Source of the DNA: Neoehrlichia mikurensis
GTDB lineage: Bacteria; Pseudomonadota; Alphaproteobacteria; Rickettsiales; Anaplasmataceae
NCBI RefSeq assembly: GCF_019186785.1
Contig: NZ_CP066557.1
Span: forward strand, 879,324-943,323
Length of the DNA: 64,000 nt
Direction: 5' to 3'
This document shows positions 1-9,376 of the stretch, piece by piece. The position numbers were made by a program, and so were the translations under genes. The notes under the pieces are model-generated. The model had not been told where the DNA came from. It saw only the letters and a list, made by a program, of their open reading frames with translations, and made no database searches. Numbering within the stretch: the stretch's first letter is position 1; every line of letters starts with the position of its first letter.

Positions 1-780
1 AATGTTAGTATGTTAAGGGTGAAGTTAGTTGCTTCAGCTAGCAAGGTATTGCATCTAAATGTTAAAGGTCCATGTGAAGTAAGGGCTAGTATGATTTCTG
101 AGACAGCTGACTGTGAAATATTAAATAAGGATTTATTGATTTGTACATTAGATCAAGGTATTGATTTTTGTATGAAGATTTATGTTAATAGCGGAAAGGG
201 ATATGTTCATGCTGTAAAGCGTAGGGCAATAAATAAGGTAGATGTTAGTGGTGTTGGAGTGAATTTTATTGCAACTCATGCTTTATATAGTCCAGTTAGA
301 AAGGCTTCTTTTAAAGTTGAAAATAGCCGTATCGGGCAATTTACAGATTATGATCGGCTAATTATGTATGTAGAAACAGATGGTTCGGTGTTGCCAGATG
401 AAGCAGTAGCGTTGTCTGCTAAAATATTGCAAGATCAGTTTCAGTCGTTTATTAATTTTGATGATATTGAGGATACAAAGAAAAAAGTTGATATTGAAGA
501 TAATAATCTTCCTTATGATCGTAATTTGCTGCGTAAGGTTGATGAGCTTGAGCTTTCAGTGAGGTCTTATAATTGTTTAAAAAATGATAATATTACTTAT
601 ATAGGTGATTTAGTGCAGAAAACTGAATCTGATATGCTTAGAACTCCAAATTTTGGTAAAAAGTCCTTAAATGAAATTAATGAGGTTTTGGCAATAATGA
701 ATTTACATTTAGGTATGAAAATTCCTAATTGGCCTCCAGAATCTATAGAAAGTCTTAGTAAGCAATATAGTGAAGATTAG
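1..780 (+). CDS. rpoA: RNA polymerase alpha subunit (5' end missing)
   Basis: The frame is open from the left edge, so the gene begins upstream and only 259 codons are seen. The visible part is the second half of the N-terminal domain, which dimerises and nucleates beta/beta' assembly (YVHAVKRR near the edge, then a stretch matching the [18 protein letters not shown] signature of alpha), a short linker, and the C-terminal helix-hairpin-helix domain with [22 protein letters not shown] and [17 protein letters not shown]. That domain contacts upstream DNA and activators. rplQ follows after 10 bp, the usual end of the alpha ribosomal operon. Identification is secure; only the start is unknown. 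Confidence 0.97.
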   Translation, partial: NVSMLRVKLVASASKVLHLNVKGPCEVRASMISETADCEILNKDLLICTLDQGIDFCMKIYVNSGKGYVHAVKRRAINKVDVSGVGVNFIATHALYSPVRKASFKVENSRIGQFTDYDRLIMYVETDGSVLPDEAVALSAKILQDQFQSFINFDDIEDTKKKVDIEDNNLPYDRNLLRKVDELELSVRSYNCLKNDNITYIGDLVQKTESDMLRTPNFGKKSLNEINEVLAIMNLHLGMKIPNWPPESIESLSKQYSED

Positions 781-790
781 GTAAAATGTT

Positions 791-1186
791 ATGAAACATC
801 GTATAAAGCATAGAAAATTTTGTCGTACAAGTTCTCATAGGGCATCAATGTTGAGGAATTTATCAATATCTTTATTAAAGCATGAGAGAATTGTTACTAC
901 TCTTCCAAAAGCTAAGGATTTGCGTCCCTATGTAGAAAAGTTAATTTCTATAGCTAAAAATTATAAATTTAAAGATAATGTTTATGGACGTAGGCTTTTG
1001 GTATCTAAGCTTCACAATTTAGAGATAATTAACAAGCTTATGGATAGTTTAGCTGATCGTTATAAAGATCGTAATGGGGGATATATTAGAATTATTAAGT
1101 ATGGATTTCGTAAAGGTGATAGTGCTCCTATTGCGATTATAGAGCTTGTTGATAATGTCAAAAAAACTTTAACAATTGCGAATTAA
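791..1186 (+). CDS. rplQ: 50S ribosomal protein L17
   Basis: 131 residues. The N-terminus, MKHRIKHRKFCRTSSHRAS, is the classic L17 signature, followed by the LRNL...HERIVTTLPKAKDLRPYVEKLI segment. L17 binds 23S rRNA in the large subunit near the exit tunnel. The C-terminus (GYIRIIKYGFRKGDSAPIAIIELV) is complete and of normal length. It follows rpoA by 10 bp and precedes pheT by 11 bp, so the three are probably co-transcribed. Confidence 0.97.
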   Translation: MKHRIKHRKFCRTSSHRASMLRNLSISLLKHERIVTTLPKAKDLRPYVEKLISIAKNYKFKDNVYGRRLLVSKLHNLEIINKLMDSLADRYKDRNGGYIRIIKYGFRKGDSAPIAIIELVDNVKKTLTIAN

Positions 1187-1197
1187 ATATACTTTAC

Positions 1198-3564
1198 ATG
1201 AAATTTGCGTTATCTTGGCTTTTAAAATATCTTGATTCTTTTGATGTAAAATTGCCATTAAATGTAATAGTAGATAAGTTAAATGATATTGGTTTAGAAG
1301 TAAAAGTTATCAACAATGCGAGTTTGCAGTATTTTGTTGTTGTAGAAGTATTAGAGATTAATCAGCATCCTGATGCACTTAAGTTGCAAGTGTGTAAAGT
1401 CAGTAATGGAAAAGAAATTATCCAGGTAGTTTGTGGTGCTTCTAATTTAAAGATAGGAATGAGGACAGTTTTGGCTTCTATTGGTAGTGTTATTCCTAAA
1501 GGTCAGTCTGTCATTGACTATGTAAAACTACGAGGAATAGATAGTTATGGTATGTTATGTTCAAAAGAAGAGCTGAATTTATTAGGTAAAGGAGAAATTA
1601 GTGAAGGAATAATAGAATTATCTAATGAATATAATGTTGGAGAAAAGTTCTTTTTATGTGAGCCTATTATAGAAGTAGGTGTAACACCAAATCGTGGAGA
1701 TTGTTTAGGAATATATGGAATATCTAGAGAATTGTCAGCAGCTCAACTTGGAAAACTGAGACCTATTAATAGTATTAAAATAAGTTCTACAAATAAATCA
1801 TATATCAAAGTAAATATGCAGGTAAAAGGTATATTTATGGGCAGATATATTAGTGGTATAAAAAATTGTGAAAGTCCAAAATGGCTAAAAGATTATTTAA
1901 TATCTTCTGGTATTAAGCCTATTTCTTATGTTGTTGATATAACAAATTATGTGATGCTAACTTTTAACAGGCCTCTGCATGTATATGATGCAGATAAAAT
2001 ATACGGTAATAATATTGTTATAAAAAGATCTAATGAAGAGATTGAGAATTTTTGTGCCCTTAATGGTAAATATTATAATTTAAATAAAGATAATATAATA
2101 ATTACTGATGGTCATAATAATATTCATGGTATTGCAGGGGTTATAGGTTCTGAGTTTAGTAAATGTACTATGGAAACAGAAAATATTTTTTTAGAATCTG
2201 CGTGGTTCGATCCAATTGATATTGCGCTTTCTTCAAAGAGGATAAACTTATCAACAGATGCAAGTTATAGATTTGAAAGATTTATTGATCCTAATTTTGT
2301 GAAATTTGGTTTAGATTATGCAACTCAGATGATCGTAGAATATTGTGGTGGTATAGTATCAGATTTTGTAGTAGATCAAAATTATCAACATAAAAATATA
2401 AGTTTTGTTTGGAATCCACAATCTGTTAAGCAAGTAGGAAATGTTAGCATCGAGGAAAGTAAAATCTTTGAAATATTAATAGATCTTGGTTTTAGTATAG
2501 ATAAAAGTAAAGGTGATGATAAGTGGGTAGTTACTTCTCCTTCTTGGAGATCAGATATTAATCATTCTTCTGATCTTGTAGAAGAAGTATTAAGAATATA
2601 TGGATATGATAAAATACAAGAGCAGCCTATTGTAATGTCTCATGTTAATTTTTATTATGATGACTATGATAAATTACGTGTAGTTATGGCTGTAGAAGGG
2701 TTAACAGAAGTGTTAACGCTATCGTTTATTAGTAAGTCTATAGCAGAGAAATTTGCTTATAAAGGGTTTAGCATGTTAATTGGTAATCCAATTAATAATA
2801 ATTTTAATTTGATGAGGCCTTTTATTGTGTCAAATTTATTACAGATAGCAGCAGAAAATCAGTCTTATGGGTGTGATAGTTTATCTATTTTTGAAATAGG
2901 AAAAATTTATACTATTGATGGTGAATATCATATAATAAGTGGGTTAAGATATGGAAATAACTTACCACGCAATTTGTATGGTGCAACTAGATATTTTGAT
3001 TTCTTTGATGCTAAGTCTGATGTTTTATGTATTTTCTTACAATTAGGTATCCAAGCTAATGATTTAGTATTTAAGAATTGTAATAAGTGTTATCTTCATC
3101 CTGTAAAATCTGCAAATTTATATTTTCAAGATGTATTTTGTGGATATTTTGGTGAAGTTCATCCTAATTTTGTTGATATGTTTAAAATAAAATATCCTGT
3201 AGTTTGTTTTGAAATTTTTTTAGATAAAATACCAAAAGTTAGAAAATTAATTGATAAATTTACAAATAGTAAATACCAAGTTGTGAAACGAGATTTTGCT
3301 TTTTTGGTAAGTAAGGATTTAAGGGTACAGGATCTAATAGAAGTAATAAAAGACAGTAATAAGCAGTTAATTAGTGATGTATCAGTATTTGATATTTATA
3401 AAGGTAACAATATACCAGAAGATAAAGTTTCAGTGGCTTTGTCAGTTATTTTAACACCGGTGTACTGCACGTTAACGGAACAAGAAATTAAAGATGTATC
3501 AAATTGTATTGTCAATTATGTAAAAAGTAGATTAGGTGGAATTTTAAGGTTAGATTATAGTTAA
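1198..3564 (+). CDS. pheT: Phenylalanyl-tRNA synthetase beta subunit
   Basis: 788 residues, full family length. In order: an N-terminal tRNA-binding OB domain (about residues 40-150, with VVVEVLEINQHPDALKLQVCKV), the B3/B4 editing domain (about 200-370, including VVDITNYVML and RPLHVYDADK), the B5 DNA-binding-like domain (about 400-470), the catalytic-like core that packs against PheS, and the C-terminal anticodon-binding FDX-ACB domain (about 695-788, starting KYQVVKRDFAFLV). PheST charges tRNA-Phe. pheS is not in the window, so the two subunits are not adjacent here. A decayed fragment resembling nt 2320-2400 of this gene lies downstream of comEC at about 6505-6610. Confidence 0.96.
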   Translation: MKFALSWLLKYLDSFDVKLPLNVIVDKLNDIGLEVKVINNASLQYFVVVEVLEINQHPDALKLQVCKVSNGKEIIQVVCGASNLKIGMRTVLASIGSVIPKGQSVIDYVKLRGIDSYGMLCSKEELNLLGKGEISEGIIELSNEYNVGEKFFLCEPIIEVGVTPNRGDCLGIYGISRELSAAQLGKLRPINSIKISSTNKSYIKVNMQVKGIFMGRYISGIKNCESPKWLKDYLISSGIKPISYVVDITNYVMLTFNRPLHVYDADKIYGNNIVIKRSNEEIENFCALNGKYYNLNKDNIIITDGHNNIHGIAGVIGSEFSKCTMETENIFLESAWFDPIDIALSSKRINLSTDASYRFERFIDPNFVKFGLDYATQMIVEYCGGIVSDFVVDQNYQHKNISFVWNPQSVKQVGNVSIEESKIFEILIDLGFSIDKSKGDDKWVVTSPSWRSDINHSSDLVEEVLRIYGYDKIQEQPIVMSHVNFYYDDYDKLRVVMAVEGLTEVLTLSFISKSIAEKFAYKGFSMLIGNPINNNFNLMRPFIVSNLLQIAAENQSYGCDSLSIFEIGKIYTIDGEYHIISGLRYGNNLPRNLYGATRYFDFFDAKSDVLCIFLQLGIQANDLVFKNCNKCYLHPVKSANLYFQDVFCGYFGEVHPNFVDMFKIKYPVVCFEIFLDKIPKVRKLIDKFTNSKYQVVKRDFAFLVSKDLRVQDLIEVIKDSNKQLISDVSVFDIYKGNNIPEDKVSVALSVILTPVYCTLTEQEIKDVSNCIVNYVKSRLGGILRLDYS

Positions 3565-4010
3565 GTGCTTTAATTAGGAAAGAGTTGTTTATATTAATTG
3601 TGTATTTATGTTTTAATAAAAAAAATACTACTATATATATACAATGAAGGTTAATGTTTAATAAATTATTAAAGATTGAGCAAAAGTATAACTTGTAGCA
3701 TTAAATTATTTAATATATAGAAGTAGAATTATTAGTTGGACAGTGAAGATAAAATTAGTGTATATGGGTATCACTTAATTTTTTAGATTAAAAAGTATTG
3801 TTTATATTGCTATGTATCAGGAGATTATGAGTATATTTTAGTCAGATTATTATTTGAAAAAGTATATATTGTCGAATTAGTAAAGATGCTATTGTTATTA
3901 AAGTAACTACTACTACTATAAAATTTTTAATTTTATTAGGTATTTTCGCTGAAATTAACGTATTTTAGTGTTAAATTTTTGTAGTTAATGATTTATTATT
4001 TTATTAATTT
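3565..4010. other. AT-rich spacer after pheT
   Basis: No credible open frame, RNA or hairpin-plus-T-run was seen in this part. The 3' half of the pheT-comEC gap is described separately as a comEC remnant. Confidence 0.5.
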
Positions 4011-4014
4011 TTAA

Positions 4015-4260
4015 TTAAATTACAATGATATTACAATGCAAAATTAAGAGCATCATTAGCTTTATAACAAATTATAATTTTTTATTATTAAGCATTTAAA
4101 TAAAAAAATTGATATATTTTTAGTTTTTATAAATACTATTACACAATTATATTTTTATATAAAAAGAAGTTTTTATAATTTTTATGCCATTATTTTAAAC
4201 AATAAAGTGCTTATTAAATTGGATATTGTTTTGCTATAGGATTTTTTATTATTTTTACAA
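4015..4260 (+). pseudogene. Decayed duplicate of the comEC 5' end
   Basis: The run ttacaatg...acaaaattaagag at about 4019-4050 parallels the true comEC start at 4368-4400 (ttacaatgacatctctatacaaaattaagag). After an extra block of about 100 bp, agtttttataatttttat at about 4170 parallels 4441-4460, and a gctatagga near 4235 parallels ggtatagga at 4474. The reading frame is destroyed. The extra block (about 4085-4155) resembles the dispersed repeat that flanks tgt. I read this as a tandem partial gene duplication that has decayed; the pairing was done by eye. Confidence 0.6.
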
Positions 4261-4372
4261 GATAGTATGTTACATTATTTTAATATGAAAGAATAAATTT
4301 TTTATAGTTGATTATTTAGTATTTTAGTTAAATATATTAATATTTATTATATATTTCATTAACTAATTTACA

Positions 4373-6418
4373 ATGACATCTCTATACAAAATTAAGAGAA
4401 TAGTTAATTTTATAGCAGAAAGTTTTGTTATATCAAAGGGTAGTTTTATAATTTTTATACCCTTGTTTCAAGGTATAGGAATATTATTATATTTTTGTTT
4501 AAATTACGAGCCAAATAAATACTTCATTGCTGTTTTAATATTTATAGAAGTTGTACTAATTGTATTAATTGTATTACTAAAGCAGCGTTACGTATTTATA
4601 TTAGTATTTATGTTATTATTTGGGTTTATTGGAATATATTTTCGTGTTATCTATGTTGCTACTGATATTCTTGAGCATAAGGTATATGTTAATTATGTTA
4701 TTGGTACAATTAAAGAAATGGATTATCAGCCATTACATGTACGTTTATTACTTTGTAACATAGAAAATGTTAGTTATAAAATTGATTGTATTAGACTAGT
4801 AGTGCGTACTAAAATAGACAAAACAGTTAAAATCGGAGATAAGGTTTCTTTTTCTGGAGTACTTTATCCACCTTTTATATCAGCTTCAAAGTATGATTAT
4901 GATTTTTCTAAGGTAGCTTACTTTAGCAATATAAGTGCACTAGGATTTACAACTTCACGGGTAAAGATTTATTTACAACAAAAAAAAATGGTTTTTTCTG
5001 ATTATATTGAAAGATTAAGAATGAATATTTATTATCGATTATCTAATGGCTTAAAAAAAGATTATTGTGAAATAATGTCAGCATTGTTAATTGGTAAAAG
5101 ATTAGGAATTAAAAATTCAACAATGATTGATATTAGAAATGCAGGATTATCTCATTTATTTGCTATATCTGGATTACATTTATCTTTTATTGCTGGGTTA
5201 TTATTTAGAATTGTGAGAAATATATTGGTGCTATCAGAAGTTGTGGCGTTGAAATTTAATATAAAAAAAATAGCATCAGTTATTGGTATTATGTCAAGTT
5301 TTATATATTTAGTAATTGCTGGTGCACCTATTTCTGCTCAAAGAGCTTTTGTTATGGTAAGCTTGGTTTTTGTGGGAATTATTATAGATAGGGAGCATAA
5401 TAGTTTATGTTCTATTGCAATTGCTGCATTTTTAATATTGTTGTTTAAACCAGAATCTTTATTATTTCCAAGTTTTCAAATGTCGTTTATTGCTGTTATG
5501 TCATTGGTAGTGAATTGTGATATTTTTAGTAAGATTGCTATGTCTAACAATTTTGCTAATTATTTTTTATCGATAATCTTAAGTTCTTTTATTGTTAGTA
5601 TTGCAAGTGCTCCATATGTAATATATCATTTTCACTGTTTTTCTATAGGCGGATTATTAGCTAATGTTATAGCAATACCATTAACGACTTTTATTATTAT
5701 ACCATTTGGGGTATTATACTTATTTATTAGTGGATTATCTTTTAAGTTTTTTATTCCTGATATTATAGAAAAATCTGTTAGTATAGTTCTATTTATAGCA
5801 AATTATATATCTAATATTAAAGTACTTATAATAAATTGTCATAGTTTTTCGCCAAGTGCAATTCTTATTATAACTTGTGGTATTATATTTTTATGTTTAT
5901 GGAAAAGTAGAATTAGGTTATATGGAATAGTATTTATTGTATTAGGAGCTTTGATTGGTATATATTATAATACTCCTGATCTACTTTTTACAAGTAATGA
6001 TATTGTTGTTAAGGAAGGTGATGGAAAGTTATATTCTATTTTTAGAAATCATAATATAAAAAGTTTTATAAGTTTGTCATGGTCAAGGCAAAATGGTCAA
6101 GTTAAAATATATAAAAAAAATTATGTGGGAAAAAATAAAAGATTGTTTTGTGAGCATAATCGAGGTTGTATTTATATAAAGTTTGAGAAAAAAATTTTAA
6201 TTGCTAATAATGCAAATTATATTTTAGATTATTGTAATAATGTGGATTTTATAATACAAATTTCTGATTTTGTGTATCCTAATGAATGTAATACTAAATA
6301 TATTAGTAATAAAAAATTACAAGAATATGGTGTACATTATGTATGGGTTGATAAATCTAATATAAAAATTGACAATTCATATGATCATAGACCATGGCAT
6401 AACATTGTACATTCGTAA
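4373..6418 (+). CDS. comEC: ComEC/Rec2-family DNA uptake channel protein
   Basis: 681-residue polytopic membrane protein. An N-terminal pair of hydrophobic segments is followed by an OB-like soluble stretch (about 100-190). The competence domain spans about 225-490, with the hallmark ALLIGKR and GLSHLFAISGLHLSF motifs and a series of transmembrane helices. The C-terminal 150 residues form a soluble tail in which I see no metallo-beta-lactamase HxHxDH motif, so any nuclease-like function of longer ComEC proteins is probably absent. ComEC proteins carry single-stranded DNA across the inner membrane; whether uptake occurs in an intracellular bacterium is unknown. No good Shine-Dalgarno precedes the ATG. 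The start is supported by the duplicated copy upstream. Confidence 0.88.
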   Translation: MTSLYKIKRIVNFIAESFVISKGSFIIFIPLFQGIGILLYFCLNYEPNKYFIAVLIFIEVVLIVLIVLLKQRYVFILVFMLLFGFIGIYFRVIYVATDILEHKVYVNYVIGTIKEMDYQPLHVRLLLCNIENVSYKIDCIRLVVRTKIDKTVKIGDKVSFSGVLYPPFISASKYDYDFSKVAYFSNISALGFTTSRVKIYLQQKKMVFSDYIERLRMNIYYRLSNGLKKDYCEIMSALLIGKRLGIKNSTMIDIRNAGLSHLFAISGLHLSFIAGLLFRIVRNILVLSEVVALKFNIKKIASVIGIMSSFIYLVIAGAPISAQRAFVMVSLVFVGIIIDREHNSLCSIAIAAFLILLFKPESLLFPSFQMSFIAVMSLVVNCDIFSKIAMSNNFANYFLSIILSSFIVSIASAPYVIYHFHCFSIGGLLANVIAIPLTTFIIIPFGVLYLFISGLSFKFFIPDIIEKSVSIVLFIANYISNIKVLIINCHSFSPSAILIITCGIIFLCLWKSRIRLYGIVFIVLGALIGIYYNTPDLLFTSNDIVVKEGDGKLYSIFRNHNIKSFISLSWSRQNGQVKIYKKNYVGKNKRLFCEHNRGCIYIKFEKKILIANNANYILDYCNNVDFIIQISDFVYPNECNTKYISNKKLQEYGVHYVWVDKSNIKIDNSYDHRPWHNIVHS

Positions 6419-6504
6419 GAAGTATTGTATTATTTTTAATAAATGAGCATTTATTGATGTCATTATATAAGATTTTTTCAAGTAGGTTAAATTTATTAGT
6501 GCAT

Positions 6505-6610
6505 ACAGATTTGGATTAAAAGATTTATTATTGTTTTCAATGAGTTACTTAGATGATTACAAATGTACTATTATCAGATTTTGTAATAGATCAAAATTAT
6601 TAATTATAAT
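6505..6610 (+). pseudogene. Degraded pheT fragment
   Basis: atcagattttgta followed by tagatcaaaattat at about 6570-6598 matches pheT at about 2358-2385 apart from one base. Weaker matches extend upstream (agatttggatta against aaatttggttta). The frame is broken by stops. The parent lies about 4 kb upstream, beyond comEC, so this is a displaced partial duplicate rather than a simple tandem one. Confidence 0.55.
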
Positions 6611-6689
6611 ATTGAGTGAAATTATTATGGTACTATTTGATGAGTTTTTTTATTTTTATATACAAAGCATGGGCTTTTATGATCTATTT

Positions 6690-6900
6690 AAGTGATATAT
6701 TTGCTTTGGGAAAATATTGCATCTATAATATTTACTATATATAAAGATTTTACAAATCTTTACCACTTACTTTATTTTGAGACAACTAATTTAAAATATA
6801 TTTTTCAGCTATTCTAGAAGGTCATTTACTAAAATCTTAAAAAAATTATTATATTTTATGATTCTAGTGATAGTAGAAATACATATTACCATCAAATATA
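6690..6900. repeat. 211-bp inverted repeat, left copy
   Basis: By base-by-base reading this segment is the exact reverse complement of 11017-11227. The two copies enclose about 4.1 kb holding the AGCS transporter, rnpA, rpmH, ubiA and the flavin reductase. No open frame of note lies in it. Similarity stops abruptly at both ends. Confidence 0.9.
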
Positions 6901-6992
6901 TCTTAATATAAATCTAATAAATTAATGTAAATTTAATAATTATATTATGAAAATAAGTTAATAAGTAACACTAACCAAAGCAAAATTGATTG

Positions 6993-8318
6993 CTATTTTA
7001 ATATATCTGTATGTGCAAATATATCTTTATATTTATGTATTAACATTAATATACCGATAGTATTCATGATAATTGTGAGTGATATTGCTAAATCTGCAAT
7101 ATCCCATAAAAATTGTACTCTGCATATTGATCCAATAGGAATAATTGCTATAAAAAAAATTGTCCATAGTTTTATATAATGATTATTTTTAAAAGTGTAT
7201 AATATTATATTTTTCGAACAAAAAAACCATGTAAAAATAGTTGTAAAAGAAAAGCAAAACATAATAGTAATGAGTATATAGTTTATGTATTGTGAATGTA
7301 AAGCTGTTTTAAATGCTGCTATACACATGTTAGTGCTTTCAAGGTTAGTATCATACCATACATTTGTAACTAATAGTATCATTGTTGTTATGAAAGTTAT
7401 GAGTACTACAATAAATGGAGAAATTAATGCTATTAAACTTTGTTGTCTATTGAAAGAAATTTTATCTTGTTTATTATGTTCAACAGATGCATGAACTGTG
7501 CCTTCAAGTCCTAGTCCTATATCAGTTGCAAAAATACCACGGAATGTTCCTACCTGAATGATATGAAATGTTTCTATAATAAAAGCTGATATAGTTCCGA
7601 ATGTAATACTATGCCAACTAATAAAATTTTCAAAAATTAATTTAAAAGAAGGAATTATATTATGATTGAATTTATATAATACTATTATTGATAATAATAT
7701 ATAGGATATTGTCATTACTGGTACAAGACTTGAGATAATTTTTGTAATACTTTTTATTTGTAATGTTGTAAGCATTAAAAATATTCCTACCATTAATAAT
7801 CCAATAATTATAGGAGGTTTGTTGATAAGATGCATAGGTATCGATAAAGAATTAACTTGTACTAGATTGCCTATAGTAAAGGAGCATATTATCATAATAA
7901 CTGCAAAAACTAAAGAAGCTTTTTGTGACTTAAAAGCATGTTGTAAATATACAACTGGTCCTCCAAAAACTTTACCATTTTGTTGTACTTTTGTTGATAT
8001 ACTTAAATAACAAGTTACATATTTTATAATTGATGTGATCACAATTACTATTATCATCCATAAAATAAACCCTGGACCTCCTGATTTTATTGCAATTGCT
8101 GTTCCAGAAATATTTCCTACTCCTAAATTTCCTCCTATTACTGTACATAAAGCTGCAATAGAACTAAACTTTGAGTTATTACTTTTTTTAAATATTAATG
8201 AAATAGCCAGTGGTAATTTAAATATTTGCATCCATTTTGATTTTATAGATAGATACAACCCTGATACTATTAATAGTATTGTTGCAGGTACAAATAGCAT
8301 TAAGCTTAGTGAATACAA
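6993..8318 (-). CDS. Sodium:alanine (AGCS family) symporter
   Basis: 441 residues, strongly hydrophobic, with around ten membrane segments. The AGCS signature is clear: SSIAALCTVIGGNLGVGNISGTA near residue 55, then GGPGFILWM, GGPVVYLQHAF, and a later GTFRGIFATDIGLGLEGTVHAS segment. These proteins import alanine or glycine with Na+. The family signature is slightly degraded (IGGNLGVGNI rather than the usual VGTGNI pattern). A TTG start at 8318 is preceded at 6 nt by GGAG; an ATG at 8300 is the alternative. The gene begins 12 bp after the rnpA stop, so it probably shares the rpmH-rnpA transcript. It sits inside the 211-bp inverted repeat pair. Confidence 0.88.
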   Translation of the reverse strand: MYSLSLMLFVPATILLIVSGLYLSIKSKWMQIFKLPLAISLIFKKSNNSKFSSIAALCTVIGGNLGVGNISGTAIAIKSGGPGFILWMIIVIVITSIIKYVTCYLSISTKVQQNGKVFGGPVVYLQHAFKSQKASLVFAVIMIICSFTIGNLVQVNSLSIPMHLINKPPIIIGLLMVGIFLMLTTLQIKSITKIISSLVPVMTISYILLSIIVLYKFNHNIIPSFKLIFENFISWHSITFGTISAFIIETFHIIQVGTFRGIFATDIGLGLEGTVHASVEHNKQDKISFNRQQSLIALISPFIVVLITFITTMILLVTNVWYDTNLESTNMCIAAFKTALHSQYINYILITIMFCFSFTTIFTWFFCSKNIILYTFKNNHYIKLWTIFFIAIIPIGSICRVQFLWDIADLAISLTIIMNTIGILMLIHKYKDIFAHTDILK

Positions 8319-8330
8319 AACTGACTCCGC

Positions 8331-8711
8331 TTATTTATTATTGTATAAACTTAACTTTTTTAGGCAGTAAACTAATCCCATGCGTAACTTTTTAAAATCA
8401 ATTTGTGATACATAGTTACTTCCTATTAAGACATAATAAAAATTTTTATTGCCATGTTTAACTAAAACGTCTTGTGCTAAAACGCGAAATCTTCTTTTTA
8501 CTTTATTACGAACAACAGCATTTCCTATTTTTTTACTAACTGTAAAACCAACACGTACAACATTATTATTATTATTATTATTATTATTATGCAACGATGA
8601 TTCTTTAATGGCCTGTAGAAATAAACCAAACTTTCCTGCAGAAACACCACAGCTACGTGCAAGTACAAATTCTCTTCTTTTTTTTAATGTGACTAAGCCT
8701 TTTAAGCGCAT
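8331..8711 (-). CDS. rnpA: Ribonuclease P protein component
   Basis: 126 residues from the ATG at 8711 ([15 protein letters not shown]). This start overlaps the rpmH stop by 10 nt, the usual arrangement; a longer in-frame reading to 8762 runs inside rpmH and is unlikely. RnpA binds the RNase P RNA for tRNA 5' maturation. The N-terminal helix and the RNR-type basic motif ([25 protein letters not shown]) are present. Between them is a run of nine asparagines encoded by a pure AAT repeat (8562-8590), unusual for this small essential protein and probably a length-variable loop. Confidence 0.95.
   Translation of the reverse strand: MRLKGLVTLKKRREFVLARSCGVSAGKFGLFLQAIKESSLHNNNNNNNNNVVRVGFTVSKKIGNAVVRNKVKRRFRVLAQDVLVKHGNKNFYYVLIGSNYVSQIDFKKLRMGLVYCLKKLSLYNNK
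8562..8590. repeat. ATT/AAT trinucleotide microsatellite within rnpA
   Basis: Nine ATT units plus two bases on the plus strand, read as nine Asn codons in rnpA on the minus strand. The repeat is pure, so slippage would change the protein by whole asparagines without a frameshift. Confidence 0.95.
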
Positions 8712-8836
8712 AAAATGCGTCTTCCTTGTACACGGCGTCGATTTAAAATTTTTCTTCCCCATTTTGTTGACATTCTAGAGCGAAAGCCATGCCTACGTTT
8801 GCGAACAATTCTACTTGGCTGAAAAGTTCTTTTCAT
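8702..8836 (-). CDS. rpmH: 50S ribosomal protein L34
   Basis: 44 residues: [20 protein letters not shown] followed by [20 protein letters not shown] and ending ILCA. Length and sequence are typical of L34, a tiny basic large-subunit protein. The stop overlaps the rnpA start by 10 nt. The gene pair is not accompanied by dnaA, so this is not a replication-origin neighbourhood. Confidence 0.97.
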   Translation of the reverse strand: MKRTFQPSRIVRKRRHGFRSRMSTKWGRKILNRRRVQGRRILCA

Positions 8837-9376
8837 TACAAATTACCTATTCAATAGTGCACTTATGAGAGTAAGCTATCATTTTATAGAATAATTTGTC
8901 AAGTATCATATTAACAAGATATGTAATAATTTATTTTGAAGTACGAATATTGATTAATAGCTGCCTATGTATTTTTTTTAATTATTGTTAATAACAATAA
9001 AAAAATTATAATCAAATTTTACATGTGATAATTTGTTGAGCGAATGAAATAATATATTTATTGTAGCTACTTTACAATGAAGGTTCTTTTATTAAATTCT
9101 ACAGATTATATTTTATACTTATTGAATAGATGAAAGAGGATATATATTGATAATTATTAAATTAGTTTAATAATTATTTTGATATTTAATAGATATACTT
9201 ATACACTTGGTTGATAAAATTTTTTGTAATTCTAAATGCTATTATAGCATTATATATTGGTAAATATGTAATTTTATTATAGTTTTTAAAGATATTTAGT
9301 TTATTTGTGTATAATATTGCTTTTATGTAATATAAAACTGCAGACTAATTGCCTATACATTAATATGGAGGGTAAG
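8837..9376. other. Spacer between divergent rpmH and ubiA
   Basis: This AT-rich divergent intergenic region must carry promoters for rpmH (minus) and ubiA (plus), but no convincing -35/-10 pair stands out. An imperfect palindrome lies near 9150-9175. No coding sequence was seen. Confidence 0.4.

Noticed and set aside
8449..8778. 109-codon plus-strand frame with poly-leucine opposite rnpA
   Set aside because: It is the complement of rnpA and rpmH; the leucine run is the antisense of the AAT repeat.
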